From JABFSM01 sp963762545 (GTDB lineage: Bacteria > Gemmatimonadota > Gemmatimonadetes > Gemmatimonadales > GWC2-71-9), in NCBI GenBank assembly GCA_963762545.1, contig CAVXLC010000002.1:372001-436000 (forward strand): a stretch of DNA of 64,000 nucleotides, read 5' to 3'. The translations under genes and the position numbers were made by a program. Below are positions 7,547 to 16,706 of the stretch, one piece after another; position 1 is the stretch's first letter, and each line of letters begins with the position of its first letter. The notes under the pieces are model-generated. The model made no database searches, was not told the DNA's origin, and saw only the letters and a list, made by a program, of their open reading frames with translations.

Positions 7547-8422
7547 TCAGGCGGATGAAGCCTGGGAGGCGCTCGGCGGCAGCGGTCGTGACACCAGGAC
7601 GCCGGGAGCGGTCTCCCGCTTGGTTCCCTTGCGCTGGCTCCGGATCGGGAGGGGGATTCGTTGCCAGTCCGGATACAGGGAGAGCCAGGACTCCGCCGGG
7701 CCTCCGGCATCGCCCGGCAGCAGGGCGTGGATCCCGCCGGGAACGGTGGCATCCTGCAACTGGGCCATGAGCGTCATGCGCCGGGGCGATGCCAGGCCGG
7801 CCAGGGTGGCGCCATCGAGCACCACCAGGTGAACCGGCGCCACCGGCGGGAACCAGGTCCCCAGCATGGCCACGTAGGCCTCGAAGTTCCCGGTGAGCGA
7901 TTCCGCCGCCATCCGGGTTTCGATCCGGGTACAGGTGGCGTTGTCGCCGACCAGGCAGGTGACCCGGACCTCGTGCGCGGCCAGGAGGTAGAGGGCGCCC
8001 TCGACCCCACCTCCCACCACCAGGGCGTGATCGCCGACCTCCAGCCGGGGCAGGACCGAGGAGACGGCGTTGTGGCGCTCGAGCCCCCAGTGGGTCGGCG
8101 ACTGCTGCGCCTGGCGGAGCTTCGCGAATTTCTGGCGCCACCGGCTGAACGTGGGGAGGCGCAGCCGCTTCACGATGATCCTGTCCACGGTTTCCTGCAT
8201 GACGACTTCGGTCAGGAAGTACTGGCCGCCGGTGGCGTCCTGGAGCTCGGTGGCCGCGTCGTTGCCCAGGCGCAGCAGTTCTTCCCGGGCCAGCGAGTTC
8301 TTGTAGTCCTCGATCCGCTGGAGGAGGTACTCGTGGTAGCGTTGCTTCGGGGAGAGAACAGGACGGGCCCGCCGGGTCCGGGCGGACTCGGTTCGTGCGT
8401 CAAGCTGGGCGGCCGTGAGCAT
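7547..8422 (-). CDS. SAM-dependent methyltransferase-like protein, function unknown
   Basis: A 291-aa protein with an N-terminal helical region (residues 1-110, charged, many Arg) and a C-terminal Rossmann-like half: ALVVGGGVEGALYLLAA resembles a SAM-binding motif I, followed by VRVTCLVGDNATCTR and VHLVVLDGATL in the places of motifs II and IV. The catalytic motif is not recognisable, so the substrate is unknown. The start is the ATG at 8420-8422. The frame stays open upstream, but that part is antisense to rlmI. A -10-like TAGCTT sits 7 nt before the ATG and there is no Shine-Dalgarno, which suggests a leaderless mRNA. Confidence 0.65.
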   Translation of the reverse strand: MLTAAQLDARTESARTRRARPVLSPKQRYHEYLLQRIEDYKNSLAREELLRLGNDAATELQDATGGQYFLTEVVMQETVDRIIVKRLRLPTFSRWRQKFAKLRQAQQSPTHWGLERHNAVSSVLPRLEVGDHALVVGGGVEGALYLLAAHEVRVTCLVGDNATCTRIETRMAAESLTGNFEAYVAMLGTWFPPVAPVHLVVLDGATLAGLASPRRMTLMAQLQDATVPGGIHALLPGDAGGPAESWLSLYPDWQRIPLPIRSQRKGTKRETAPGVLVSRPLPPSASQASSA

Positions 8423-8429
8423 TGTACCT

Positions 8430-8458
8430 AAGCTAAGACAGGGGCACGGTTTAGTCAC
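8430..8458 (-). promoter_or_regulatory. Putative promoter of the methyltransferase-like gene (leaderless)
   Basis: Minus-strand boxes GTGACT (8453-8458) and TAGCTT (8430-8435) are 17 bp apart, and the -10 box ends 7 nt before the ATG. Transcription would therefore start at or next to the start codon. Confidence 0.45.
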
Positions 8459-9627
8459 CCCTCGGCCCGTAAGACAACCCCCTTGAGGTAACCGGTCTCC
8501 GGAATGGTGACGATCTCGGGGTGGTCCACCCCCTGGCCCAGGTGCTCCTCGAGGACGAGCATGCGGCCGCTGTCGCGCGCCGCCTCGCCGATCATGCCCA
8601 GGAAATCGGCACGGCCGACGTGGAAGGAACAGGACGCCGAGAGCAGGATCCCGCCGGGAGCGAGCAGCCGCATTGCGCGGAGGTTGATCTCGCGGTACCC
8701 GGTCAGCGCCTGCGCCACGGCACTCCTGGATTTGGCAAACGCGGGCGGATCCACCACGATCGTATCGAAGCGCTGCTTGGCCCGCGCCATCGCACGGAGG
8801 GCCTCGAAGGCATCGCCCGCTTCCCACCGGATATTGCCCAGGCCGTTGAGCTCGGCATTCTTCGCGCCTCGGCGAAGAGCTTCGGCGCTGGTGTCGAGCG
8901 CCACGACGGCTCCCGATTTCCGAGCGAGGTGCAGCGCGAACGACCCGTGATAGGCAAAGCAATCGAGCGCGGTCCCGCCGGGACGGGCGAGTGCGCCGGC
9001 CCGCTGTCGATTGGGGCGCTGATCGAGGAAGGCGCCGGTCTTCTGTCCGGTCCAGGGCGCCGCGAGATAGCGAACGGCGCCCTCCCGTACCTCGATTTCT
9101 TCCGGCACCGCGCCGTGGACCAGCTCGATTCGTTCCGGCAGTCCTTCGTGGCGCCGGACGGCCACGTCGTTCCGGAACAGGATGCCCGCCGGTGCCAGGA
9201 CTCGAATCAACGCCTCGATAATGGGGCCACGCATCGTCTCGAGTCCGGCGGACAGCAACTGGGCCACCACCCAGCGATCGTAGCGATCCACCACCAGCGA
9301 GGGCAGGCCGTCGCCTTCGCCGTGGACAATCCGGTAGGCGTTGGCGTCGATCTCGCTCCGGCGGGCCAGGGCCCGCTGCAGCCGCTCGACCCACCAGTCG
9401 GCCTCGACCGGGCGTTCGGTGCGCTCCAGCAGCCGCAGCCGGATCTCGGAGCGCGGCGAGCACAGCGCCTGGCCGATGAACTTGCCCCGGAGATCTTCCA
9501 CCCGTACCAGCCCGGGTGCCTCGGGAGCGCTGGAGACGTCGCTCGCGAAAATCCAGGGATGGCCGCGGACCCAGCGATCGGCCCCGCGGCGGGAAACCAC
9601 CGCGGGCGGTGATAAGATTGGGTCCAT
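8455..9627 (-). CDS. rlmI: 23S rRNA m5C methyltransferase, RlmI family
   Basis: A 390-aa class I methyltransferase with an N-terminal PUA-like domain (WVRGHPWIFASDV) and a C-terminal Rossmann domain. Family marks are DQRPNRQ, LDCFAYHGSFALHLA (SAM motif I), the VDPPAFAKS motif IV, and SCSFHV near the end. RlmI methylates a cytosine of 23S rRNA; the length is close to E. coli RlmI (396 aa). The start ATG (9625-9627) overlaps, on the opposite strand, the ATG of thiE inside a single CCATGG. No Shine-Dalgarno is present; a TAGATT box lies 7 nt upstream, suggesting a leaderless transcript. The exact target base is inferred from the family. Confidence 0.88.
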   Translation of the reverse strand: MDPILSPPAVVSRRGADRWVRGHPWIFASDVSSAPEAPGLVRVEDLRGKFIGQALCSPRSEIRLRLLERTERPVEADWWVERLQRALARRSEIDANAYRIVHGEGDGLPSLVVDRYDRWVVAQLLSAGLETMRGPIIEALIRVLAPAGILFRNDVAVRRHEGLPERIELVHGAVPEEIEVREGAVRYLAAPWTGQKTGAFLDQRPNRQRAGALARPGGTALDCFAYHGSFALHLARKSGAVVALDTSAEALRRGAKNAELNGLGNIRWEAGDAFEALRAMARAKQRFDTIVVDPPAFAKSRSAVAQALTGYREINLRAMRLLAPGGILLSASCSFHVGRADFLGMIGEAARDSGRMLVLEEHLGQGVDHPEIVTIPETGYLKGVVLRAEG

Positions 9628-9640
9628 GGACGACAATCTA
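9610..9640. promoter_or_regulatory. Divergent leaderless promoter pair for rlmI and thiE
   Basis: On the plus strand an extended -10 (TG-A-TAAGAT, 9610-9618) ends 7 nt before the thiE ATG. On the minus strand TAGATT (9635-9640) ends 7 nt before the rlmI ATG. The two start codons overlap in CCATGG (9624-9629). Neither -35 region resembles TTGACA. Confidence 0.5.
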
Positions 9641-10261
9641 GCGGCGCGACTCCGCCTCATGCTGGTGACCGACGACCGGTTGCTGCTCGGCCGCGATCTG
9701 CTCGCGATCTGCCGCGACGCGGTGGCCGGCGGAGTGACCTGTGTCCAGCTCCGGCTGAAAGCGGCCACCCCGCGAGCGCTGGTGGAGGCGGCTCGCGGCC
9801 TCATCGAGGCCCTGCCGGTACCGGTGGTGATCAACGACCGGCTGGACGTGGCCCTCGCGGCGGGCGCGGCGGGCGTGCATCTCGGGCCCGACGATCTGCC
9901 CGTGGCGCTGGCGCGGGAGATCGTGCCGGCGGGGTTCTGGATCGGCGCGTCGGTCGGCACTGCCGGCGAGGCCGACCTGGGCCGGGCCGCCGACTACTGG
10001 GGCGTCGGGCCCTGGCGCACCACCACGACCAAGGCGGACGCCGGCGTTCCTCTGGGACCCGCGGGCTTCAAGGAGTTGTGCGTGCTGGGGCGGGGGATTC
10101 CCTGCGTGGCCATCGGAGGCATCAGGCCCCCGGATGTGCCGGCGGTGCTGGACGCCGGGGGCTCCGGGGTGGCCGTGGTCTCCGGCATCCTGGCGGCGGC
10201 GGACCCGCGCCGGGCGGCGCAGGCCTACCGATCGGCGATCACCGCCGCCGGCTCACCATAG
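9626..10261 (+). CDS. thiE: Thiamine-phosphate synthase
   Basis: A 211-aa TIM-barrel enzyme that joins hydroxymethylpyrimidine diphosphate and thiazole phosphate into thiamine phosphate. Expected motifs are in order: LMLVTD at the first strand, VQLRLK near residue 50, VINDRLD, GVHLGPDDL, the TTTTK phosphate-binding loop, AIGGI and VAVVSGI. The length is typical. I take ATG 9626 as start because the leaderless -10 fits it; ATG 9659 is a possible later start. No other thiamine gene is adjacent. The gene converges on scoB and the two overlap by 9 bp at their 3' ends. Confidence 0.93.
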   Translation: MDDNLAARLRLMLVTDDRLLLGRDLLAICRDAVAGGVTCVQLRLKAATPRALVEAARGLIEALPVPVVINDRLDVALAAGAAGVHLGPDDLPVALAREIVPAGFWIGASVGTAGEADLGRAADYWGVGPWRTTTTKADAGVPLGPAGFKELCVLGRGIPCVAIGGIRPPDVPAVLDAGGSGVAVVSGILAAADPRRAAQAYRSAITAAGSP

Positions 10262-10900
10262 GAGCGCCGGCTCGGTGGCGGCCGCGACCTGCTCCCGGGT
10301 CCACCCGGGCAGCAGCTCCACCACCTTGAGGCCCTCGGGCACCACGTCGAGGACGCAGCGTTCGGTGATGATCCGGTGCACGCACCGTTCGCCGGTGAGG
10401 GGCAGGGTGCACTGTCGGAGAATCTTGGGCTTGCCGTCCTTGGAGCAGTGCTCCATGACGACGATGACCCGCCGGGCCCCGGCCACCAGGTCCATCGCCC
10501 CGCCCATCCCCTTCACCATCTTGCCCGGGATCATCCAGTTGGCGAGATCACCCCGTTCGGACACCTGCATCGCGCCCAGGATGGTGAGCGGCACGTGGCC
10601 GCCCCGGATCATCGCGAAGGAGGTGGCGCTGTCGAAGTAGCTGGTCCCGGGGAGCTCGGTGACGGTTTCCTTGCCGGCGTTGATCAGGTCGTGGTCTTCC
10701 TCGCCCTCGTACGGGTACGGCCCCACGCCCAGCATGCCGTTCTCCGATTGCAGCACGACGTGCAGGCCCTCCGGAATACAGTCGGCGATCATCGTCGGCA
10801 TGCCGATGCCGAGGTTGACGTAGTAGCCGGTCTGCTCGTTGAGGCTGAGCAACTCGCGGGCGGCCCGCCGCACGATCACGTCCCGCAGGTCGCCGCTCAT
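10253..10900 (-). CDS. scoB: Succinyl-CoA:3-ketoacid CoA transferase subunit B
   Basis: The 215-aa beta subunit of a family I CoA transferase that moves CoA from succinyl-CoA to acetoacetate. The SENGMLGVGP segment carries the glutamate that forms the CoA thioester intermediate. NLGIGMP near the N-terminus and GGAMDLV are typical of the B subunit. The ATG overlaps the scoA stop by 4 nt (ATGA), so the subunits are translationally coupled. With mvaB upstream in the same run, a role in acetoacetate use from leucine or ketone bodies is likely. The 3' end overlaps convergent thiE. Confidence 0.93.
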   Translation of the reverse strand: MSGDLRDVIVRRAARELLSLNEQTGYYVNLGIGMPTMIADCIPEGLHVVLQSENGMLGVGPYPYEGEEDHDLINAGKETVTELPGTSYFDSATSFAMIRGGHVPLTILGAMQVSERGDLANWMIPGKMVKGMGGAMDLVAGARRVIVVMEHCSKDGKPKILRQCTLPLTGERCVHRIITERCVLDVVPEGLKVVELLPGWTREQVAAATEPALLW

Positions 10901-11595
10901 GGGCGCTTCCTCACGGTTCGACGCTCGATCAGGTGCGACGGCGCCCTGGCCTGGAAGATCCGCTGGACGAAGATGGCCGGCGTATGCACCAGGTCGGGGT
11001 CCAGCTCCCCCGGCTCGACCAGATGCTCCACTTCCGCGATGGTGACCTTGCCCGCCATGGCCATCATCGGGTTGAAGTTGCGCGCCGTCTTGCGATACAC
11101 CAGGTTGCCGAACCGGTCCCCCTTCCACGCCTTGACGAGGGCGAAGTCGCCGGTGAGCCCCCGCTCCATCAGGTATCGGCGTCCCTCGAATTCGCGGACC
11201 TCCTTGCCCTCCGCCACCAGGGTGCCGACACCGGTAGGGGTGAAGAAGGCCGGGATGCCGGCACCCCCCGCCCGAATCCGCTCCGACATGGTGCCTTGGG
11301 GGGTCAGCTCGACCTCGATTTCGCCGGCCAGGAGCTGCTGCTCGAAGGTCTGGTTCTCTCCGACATAGCTCGAGATCATTTTCTTGATTTGCCGATTCTT
11401 GAGCAGGTGCACCAAACCGTGCTCTGAAGTCCCGGCGTTGTTGGAAACGATGGTCAGGTTCCTGGGTCCGAGATCGCGCACCGCGATGATGCACTCCTCG
11501 GGAACGCCGGCCAGGCCGAAGCCGCCCACGAAGAGACGGGCACCGTCGGGAATGTCGGCGCAGGCGGACTTCGCATCGGGGAAAACCTTGTTCAC
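10897..11595 (-). CDS. scoA: Succinyl-CoA:3-ketoacid CoA transferase subunit A
   Basis: The 232-aa alpha subunit partner of ScoB. Conserved features: GARLFVGGFGLAGVPE near residues 20-35 (CoA-binding GGFG loop), TIVSNNAG, a GQ-type region around ELTPQGTMSERIRAGGAGIPAF, and ARNFNPMMAMAGK. The length fits the family. The start is GTG (11593-11595) with GGAGAG 8 nt upstream; the longer upstream open frame is antisense-like sequence over mvaB. Cytoplasmic, acting with ScoB in acetoacetate activation. Confidence 0.93.
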   Translation of the reverse strand: MNKVFPDAKSACADIPDGARLFVGGFGLAGVPEECIIAVRDLGPRNLTIVSNNAGTSEHGLVHLLKNRQIKKMISSYVGENQTFEQQLLAGEIEVELTPQGTMSERIRAGGAGIPAFFTPTGVGTLVAEGKEVREFEGRRYLMERGLTGDFALVKAWKGDRFGNLVYRKTARNFNPMMAMAGKVTIAEVEHLVEPGELDPDLVHTPAIFVQRIFQARAPSHLIERRTVRKRP

Positions 11596-11656
11596 GGGGT
11601 CGCTCTCCGTCGGGTAGCGGGCGGGCGGGGAATATAGCCGAGGCGCCGGGGTCGCA

Positions 11657-12496
11657 TCACCCGGTTCGGTAGGGACGCACGATGGCGCTGGCCGCTTCCA
11701 GGCGGTCGGGGTCCACGCCGGTCCGGCCGGGAAAGGCCCGCACCAGGGCCTGGGTCGACACGTTGCCCGGCGCGCCCGGGGCGTAGGGACAGCCGCCGAT
11801 CCCTCCGGCGCTGGAATCGAAGGTCCGGATACCCATCGCTTCCGCGGCGACGGCGTTGGCCACGGCCTGGCCGAAGGTATCGTGAAAGTGCGCGGCCAGG
11901 CGGCCGTCCGGCCAGGCGGACAGGAGGAGGTCGAAGAGGCGCCGCACTTCGTCCGGCGTCGCCTTGCCGATCGTGTCCCCGATCGACAGCTCGGCGCAGC
12001 CGAGGTCGAGCAGGGCCCGCGCCACCTCGAGGACCTTCCCCGGAGCGATCGGTCCCTCGAAGGGACAATGGAACGCGGTCGAGATGTATCCCCGCACCGG
12101 AACCCGGGACCGGGCGACGACCGGGGTGAAGCGGACCAGGGTCTCCGCGATGGTCGCGTTGGTGTTCTTCCGGCTGAAGGTTTCGCTGGCCGCCGTGAAG
12201 ACCGCCACCTTGTCCGCCCCGGCGTGCTCGGCCCGGTCCAGTCCCTGGAGGTTGGGCACCAGCGCCATATAGACCACCCCGGGGGTCCGCCGGATCGCGG
12301 CAAACACCGCTTCGGCGTCGGCGAGCTGGGGGATCCATTTCGGGCTGACGAACGACGACACCTCGATCTCCTGGAGCCCGCACGCCGACAACCCGTCCAC
12401 GAAGCGCACTTTCACGTCGGTGGGCACCTGGCGGGATTCGTTCTGGAGCCCGTCGCGCGGGCCCACCTCCACGATGCGGATCCGGTCAGTTGCCAT
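11657..12496 (-). CDS. mvaB: Hydroxymethylglutaryl-CoA lyase
   Basis: A 279-aa DRE-TIM metallolyase that splits HMG-CoA into acetoacetate and acetyl-CoA. Seen: VEVGPRDGLQNE at the N-terminus (catalytic Arg-Asp), FHCPFEGP, the metal-binding HFHDTFG, and the signature GGCPYAPGAPGN with the conserved Cys. The start is ATG 12494-12496 with GGAGAG 7 nt upstream; it overlaps the mltG stop by 11 nt. Its product acetoacetate is the substrate of ScoAB, encoded just downstream, so the three genes form a short leucine/ketone-body route. Confidence 0.94.
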   Translation of the reverse strand: MATDRIRIVEVGPRDGLQNESRQVPTDVKVRFVDGLSACGLQEIEVSSFVSPKWIPQLADAEAVFAAIRRTPGVVYMALVPNLQGLDRAEHAGADKVAVFTAASETFSRKNTNATIAETLVRFTPVVARSRVPVRGYISTAFHCPFEGPIAPGKVLEVARALLDLGCAELSIGDTIGKATPDEVRRLFDLLLSAWPDGRLAAHFHDTFGQAVANAVAAEAMGIRTFDSSAGGIGGCPYAPGAPGNVSTQALVRAFPGRTGVDPDRLEAASAIVRPYRTG

Positions 12497-13460
12497 GCTG
12501 CACTCTCCTGACCGCGCGGAGATGCTCGGCGTAACTCTTGGTGAAGATGTGGGCGCCGTTCGGCCCCGCCACGAAATAGAGAAACGGCACGGCAGGCGCG
12601 GCGAGGACCGCTTCAATGCTGCGGCGTCCCGGCGCGCCCACCGGCCCCGGCGGCAGCCCGGCCTTGAGATACGTGTTGTAGGGCGACGCGATGCCGTAGT
12701 CCTTCTCGTACAGTCGCGGCTTGCGGCTGCCGGTGGAGAGCTCGATGGCGTACTGCACCGTGGGGTCGGCCTGGAGCGGCATGCCGAGCCGAAGCCGGTT
12801 CCGGTAGACCGCCGCGACGAGGGGGCGGTCCTCCTCCACCTTGGCCTCGCCCTCCACCAGACTCGCCAGGATCATCGCGGTGAGCCGATCGAGTCCCTGG
12901 GCCGCCGCCACCGCGGCGAACGCGGAATCCCACTCCGCGCGGGCCGCGAGGGCCATGGTCCGGACCACCACGTCCGGCCCGACTCCGTCGGCAAAGAGAT
13001 AGGTCTCCGGCTTGAGAAATCCCTCGAACGAGGGCGCGGGCACCGCGAATTCGCGGAGCAGCGCGGTGTCCCGCACCGTCTCCAGAAACCGGTCGCGGGG
13101 AATCTTGAGCGTGGATTCCGCCGCCTGGGCAATGTCCCCAAGGGTGAAGCCTTCCGGGACGGTGAACCGGGTGAGCAGGGCGTGTCCGCCGGTGAGCGAC
13201 CGGAGCGCGGAGCGGGCGCCCTCTCCCCGAACCAGCTCGTAGGGCCCGCTCCGCAGCCGGCGGTCATAGCCGCCGAGCCGGGCCAGGACCCGGAACCAGC
13301 GTTCCGAGGTGATGACGCCGTGGGCGCGCAACGTGTCCGCGATGGTGCGCACCGACGCGCCCGGGGGAATGACGAGGCGCTCCTTGGGCCCGTCAGCCGC
13401 CGGCCCGCAGGCGGCACCGAGGACCAGCAGGGCTCCGAAGAGGGTGCGGCGGCTCGGCAT
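12486..13460 (-). CDS. mltG: Endolytic murein transglycosylase MltG (YceG-like)
   Basis: A 324-aa envelope protein that cleaves nascent glycan strands and helps set their length. The N-terminus resembles a lipoprotein signal (GALLVLGAAC) rather than the usual single membrane anchor. A LysM-like segment follows (residues about 30-100), then the YceG catalytic domain with ILASLVEGEA, holding the catalytic glutamate, and the conserved end part DPTVQYA, SPYNTYLKAGLPPGP and RSIEAVL. The ATG overlaps the ruvX stop by one base (TGATG). The mltG-ruvX pairing is common in bacteria. Confidence 0.92.
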   Translation of the reverse strand: MPSRRTLFGALLVLGAACGPAADGPKERLVIPPGASVRTIADTLRAHGVITSERWFRVLARLGGYDRRLRSGPYELVRGEGARSALRSLTGGHALLTRFTVPEGFTLGDIAQAAESTLKIPRDRFLETVRDTALLREFAVPAPSFEGFLKPETYLFADGVGPDVVVRTMALAARAEWDSAFAAVAAAQGLDRLTAMILASLVEGEAKVEEDRPLVAAVYRNRLRLGMPLQADPTVQYAIELSTGSRKPRLYEKDYGIASPYNTYLKAGLPPGPVGAPGRRSIEAVLAAPAVPFLYFVAGPNGAHIFTKSYAEHLRAVRRVQHGN

Positions 13461-13903
13461 CAGGTCCGTGCGTTACGGCGGGTCTCGAGGAAGTGCTGCA
13501 GCAGAATCGTCGCGGCGAGGGCGTCCACGTCCTCCTTGCGACCCCGCGCCGATCCGCCCTGCTCGGCGATGGCGGCGTGGGCCCGCGCGGTGGTCATGCG
13601 CTCGTCCACCAGCACTACCGGGAGATAGGTCCGGGCGCCCAGCCGCACCGAGAGCTCCCGGGCCGCGGCGGCGGCCGGGCCCTCGTTGCCGTCGGGCGTC
13701 AGGGGTAGCCCCACCACCAGGCCGACCGGGCGGTGGGTGGCGATCAGGTCGAGGAACGCCGGCATCGGGAAGCGCTTGCCGGCCCGGCGGGAGAGGGTCG
13801 TGAGCGGGGACGCGATCGTCTGGGTCTCGTCCGAGAGAGCGAGGCCGATCCGCACCTCGCCCCAGTCCACGGCAACCACCCGGCCGGTGCTGGGAATGGC
13901 CAC
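13460..13903 (-). CDS. ruvX: RuvX/YqgF-family pre-16S rRNA nuclease or Holliday-junction resolvase-like protein
   Basis: A 147-aa RNase H-like fold protein. The motif VAVDWGEVRIGLALSD at the N-terminus carries the first catalytic Asp, VVGLPLTPDG is the second conserved block, and VDERMTTARA with KEDVDALAA near the end supply the remaining acidic residues. E. coli YqgF matures the 5' end of 16S rRNA; whether this protein also acts on junctions is unknown. It lies 4 nt after rho and overlaps mltG by one base, so it is part of the rho transcription unit. Confidence 0.9.
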   Translation of the reverse strand: MAIPSTGRVVAVDWGEVRIGLALSDETQTIASPLTTLSRRAGKRFPMPAFLDLIATHRPVGLVVGLPLTPDGNEGPAAAAARELSVRLGARTYLPVVLVDERMTTARAHAAIAEQGGSARGRKEDVDALAATILLQHFLETRRNART

Positions 13904-13907
13904 GGCC

Positions 13908-15155
<1,248 letters not shown>

Positions 15156-15326
15156 GGAGGGGACCTTGTTGCGTCGGGCGGGGGCTCGTACCCACCGGCG
15201 GCTACGTCAGTGAGGGAACGAAATTCGAGTCAGTATCGGGATCTGAATTCTGAAGGCGTGCCAGCCGGGCGCCCACAGTGCGCCGCAACTGGTGGACCTG
15301 CCTGTATGATCGTCAGGGATGCGCCA

Positions 15327-15355
15327 ATCTTACCGATTCACAACTTGCCCGTCAA
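15327..15355 (-). promoter_or_regulatory. Promoter of the rho operon
   Basis: The minus strand carries TTGACG (15350-15355) and TAAGAT (15327-15332) separated by exactly 17 bp, close to the sigma-70 consensus. Transcription would give a leader of about 165 nt before the rho start at 15155. Confidence 0.7.
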
Positions 15356-15363
15356 GAGGCGCC

Positions 15364-16497
15364 ATGAATGAGCTGACCCCGCTCCTCGAGGCCTGGCGGA
15401 CCATGCGCCTGGGCACGAGGGAAGTGGTGGACGGCCTGGTGGTGCCGGAGCATCGGGGGCCCTCCCCGCAACTCGCGGGCGTCCTCGAGCGCTGGCCGGG
15501 CCGGTGGTACTGGGCCGACGAGGCACACGACCGCCTGGTGCTCATTCGGGCCCTCCCGGGAACCCGGGGACCGCGCTGGGCTCTGCACGGACTGCTCTTC
15601 GTCCTGACGGTCGTCTGCTCCCTCGGCGCCGGCGCCGCTCTCGCCGGGGTGTGGTATCCCTACTCGCCGTCGGGCTTTCTGGGCATCCTGCAGGGCGCGG
15701 GACAGTTCTTCGTCGGGGTGGTCAGGGGGGATTGGCGGGTCATTCTGGACGGCTGGACCTTCGCCCTCCCGCTGCTGGGTATCCTCTTGGTGCACGAATC
15801 GGGTCACTACTTTGCCGCGCGCCGCTACGAGATCGACACCACGCCCCCGTTCTTTCTGCCCATTCCCCCGACCCTCTCTCCGATCGGCAGCCTCGGCGCG
15901 TTCATCCGGCTCCGGAGCCCGCTGCTCGACCGGCGCCAGCTCCTGGACGTCGGCGCCGCCGGCCCCATCGCCGGATTCGTGGTCGCCCTCGCCGTGCTGT
16001 TCTGGGGATACACGACGTCCCAGTCGCTCGGTGATTCCGCCGCCGGCGCTCCCGCTACCTGGGTGTCGTTCGCCGGCCAGTCGATCGCGCTGGGTGATTC
16101 GCTGCTGACCCACTGGTTCAGGGAGCACGCGTTTCACGGCGCGGCCAGCGTGCACTTGAGTCTCCCGGCGTTTGCCGGATGGGTGGGGGTGTTCATCACC
16201 GGACTCAACCTGCTGCCGCTCGCTCAGCTCGACGGGGGACACGTGATGTATAGTCTGCTGGGCCGGCGGCAGCGCTGGGTGGCCGGGATCACGGTGCTGG
16301 GTCTGCTGGCCCTGGCGCGGTGGTCGCCCAGCTGGCTGGTCTGGGTGGCCATGACGTTCCTGATCGGCGGCGGGCGCTGGACCCATCCCTCGGTGCTGAT
16401 CCCCGAGCGCCGGGTGCCGCCGAGCCGGCGATGGGTCGGGCTGCTTTGCGTGATAATCTTCGTGCTCACGTTCGTGCCGGTGCCCTTCGGATCCTGA
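15364..16497 (+). CDS. Site-2 protease-like M50 membrane metallopeptidase
   Basis: A 377-aa polytopic membrane protein. After a 75-residue cytoplasmic N-terminal part come membrane segments, the zinc motif HESGH (residues about 149-153) and, near the C-terminus, NLLPLAQLDGGH with the third ligand Asp. This is the S2P/M50 arrangement for cleavage of transmembrane substrates. No PDZ domain is visible, unlike RseP; it resembles the plant EGY type. The start is ATG 15364 with GAGG 6 nt before; the frame is open further upstream but that part lies in the rho promoter region. Its substrate is unknown. Confidence 0.85.
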   Translation: MNELTPLLEAWRTMRLGTREVVDGLVVPEHRGPSPQLAGVLERWPGRWYWADEAHDRLVLIRALPGTRGPRWALHGLLFVLTVVCSLGAGAALAGVWYPYSPSGFLGILQGAGQFFVGVVRGDWRVILDGWTFALPLLGILLVHESGHYFAARRYEIDTTPPFFLPIPPTLSPIGSLGAFIRLRSPLLDRRQLLDVGAAGPIAGFVVALAVLFWGYTTSQSLGDSAAGAPATWVSFAGQSIALGDSLLTHWFREHAFHGAASVHLSLPAFAGWVGVFITGLNLLPLAQLDGGHVMYSLLGRRQRWVAGITVLGLLALARWSPSWLVWVAMTFLIGGGRWTHPSVLIPERRVPPSRRWVGLLCVIIFVLTFVPVPFGS

Positions 16498-16511
16498 ACC
16501 CCTCGCGGCCC

Positions 16512-16706
16512 ATGAGCGATCCACGCTACGCCCGGCTCAAGCACGACCTGGCCAATCCACTGGCCGCCATCCTGGCGGAAACCCAGCTGCTGCTGACCCG
16601 CACCGACGAGCTTCCCGCCGACGTGGTGGAGTCGTTGCGCGCGGTGGAATCGGGGGCCCTGCGAATGCGGCAGATGCTGCGCGACCTGACCCCGGGCGGA
16701 GGCTAG
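16512..16706 (+). CDS. Stand-alone DHp/HisKA-like protein of 64 aa
   Basis: A very short protein beginning 14 nt after the M50 protease gene. Residues 9-27 (LKHDLANPLAAILAETQLL) match a histidine-kinase H-box: phospho-acceptor His, acidic residue, then N-P-L. The rest is a second amphipathic helix, as expected for a two-helix dimerisation hairpin. There is no ATPase domain before the stop. It could be a phosphotransfer protein, a decoy, or a remnant of a kinase. Its stop shares a CTAG with the stop of the convergent chemoreceptor gene. Confidence 0.55.
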   Translation: MSDPRYARLKHDLANPLAAILAETQLLLTRTDELPADVVESLRAVESGALRMRQMLRDLTPGGG

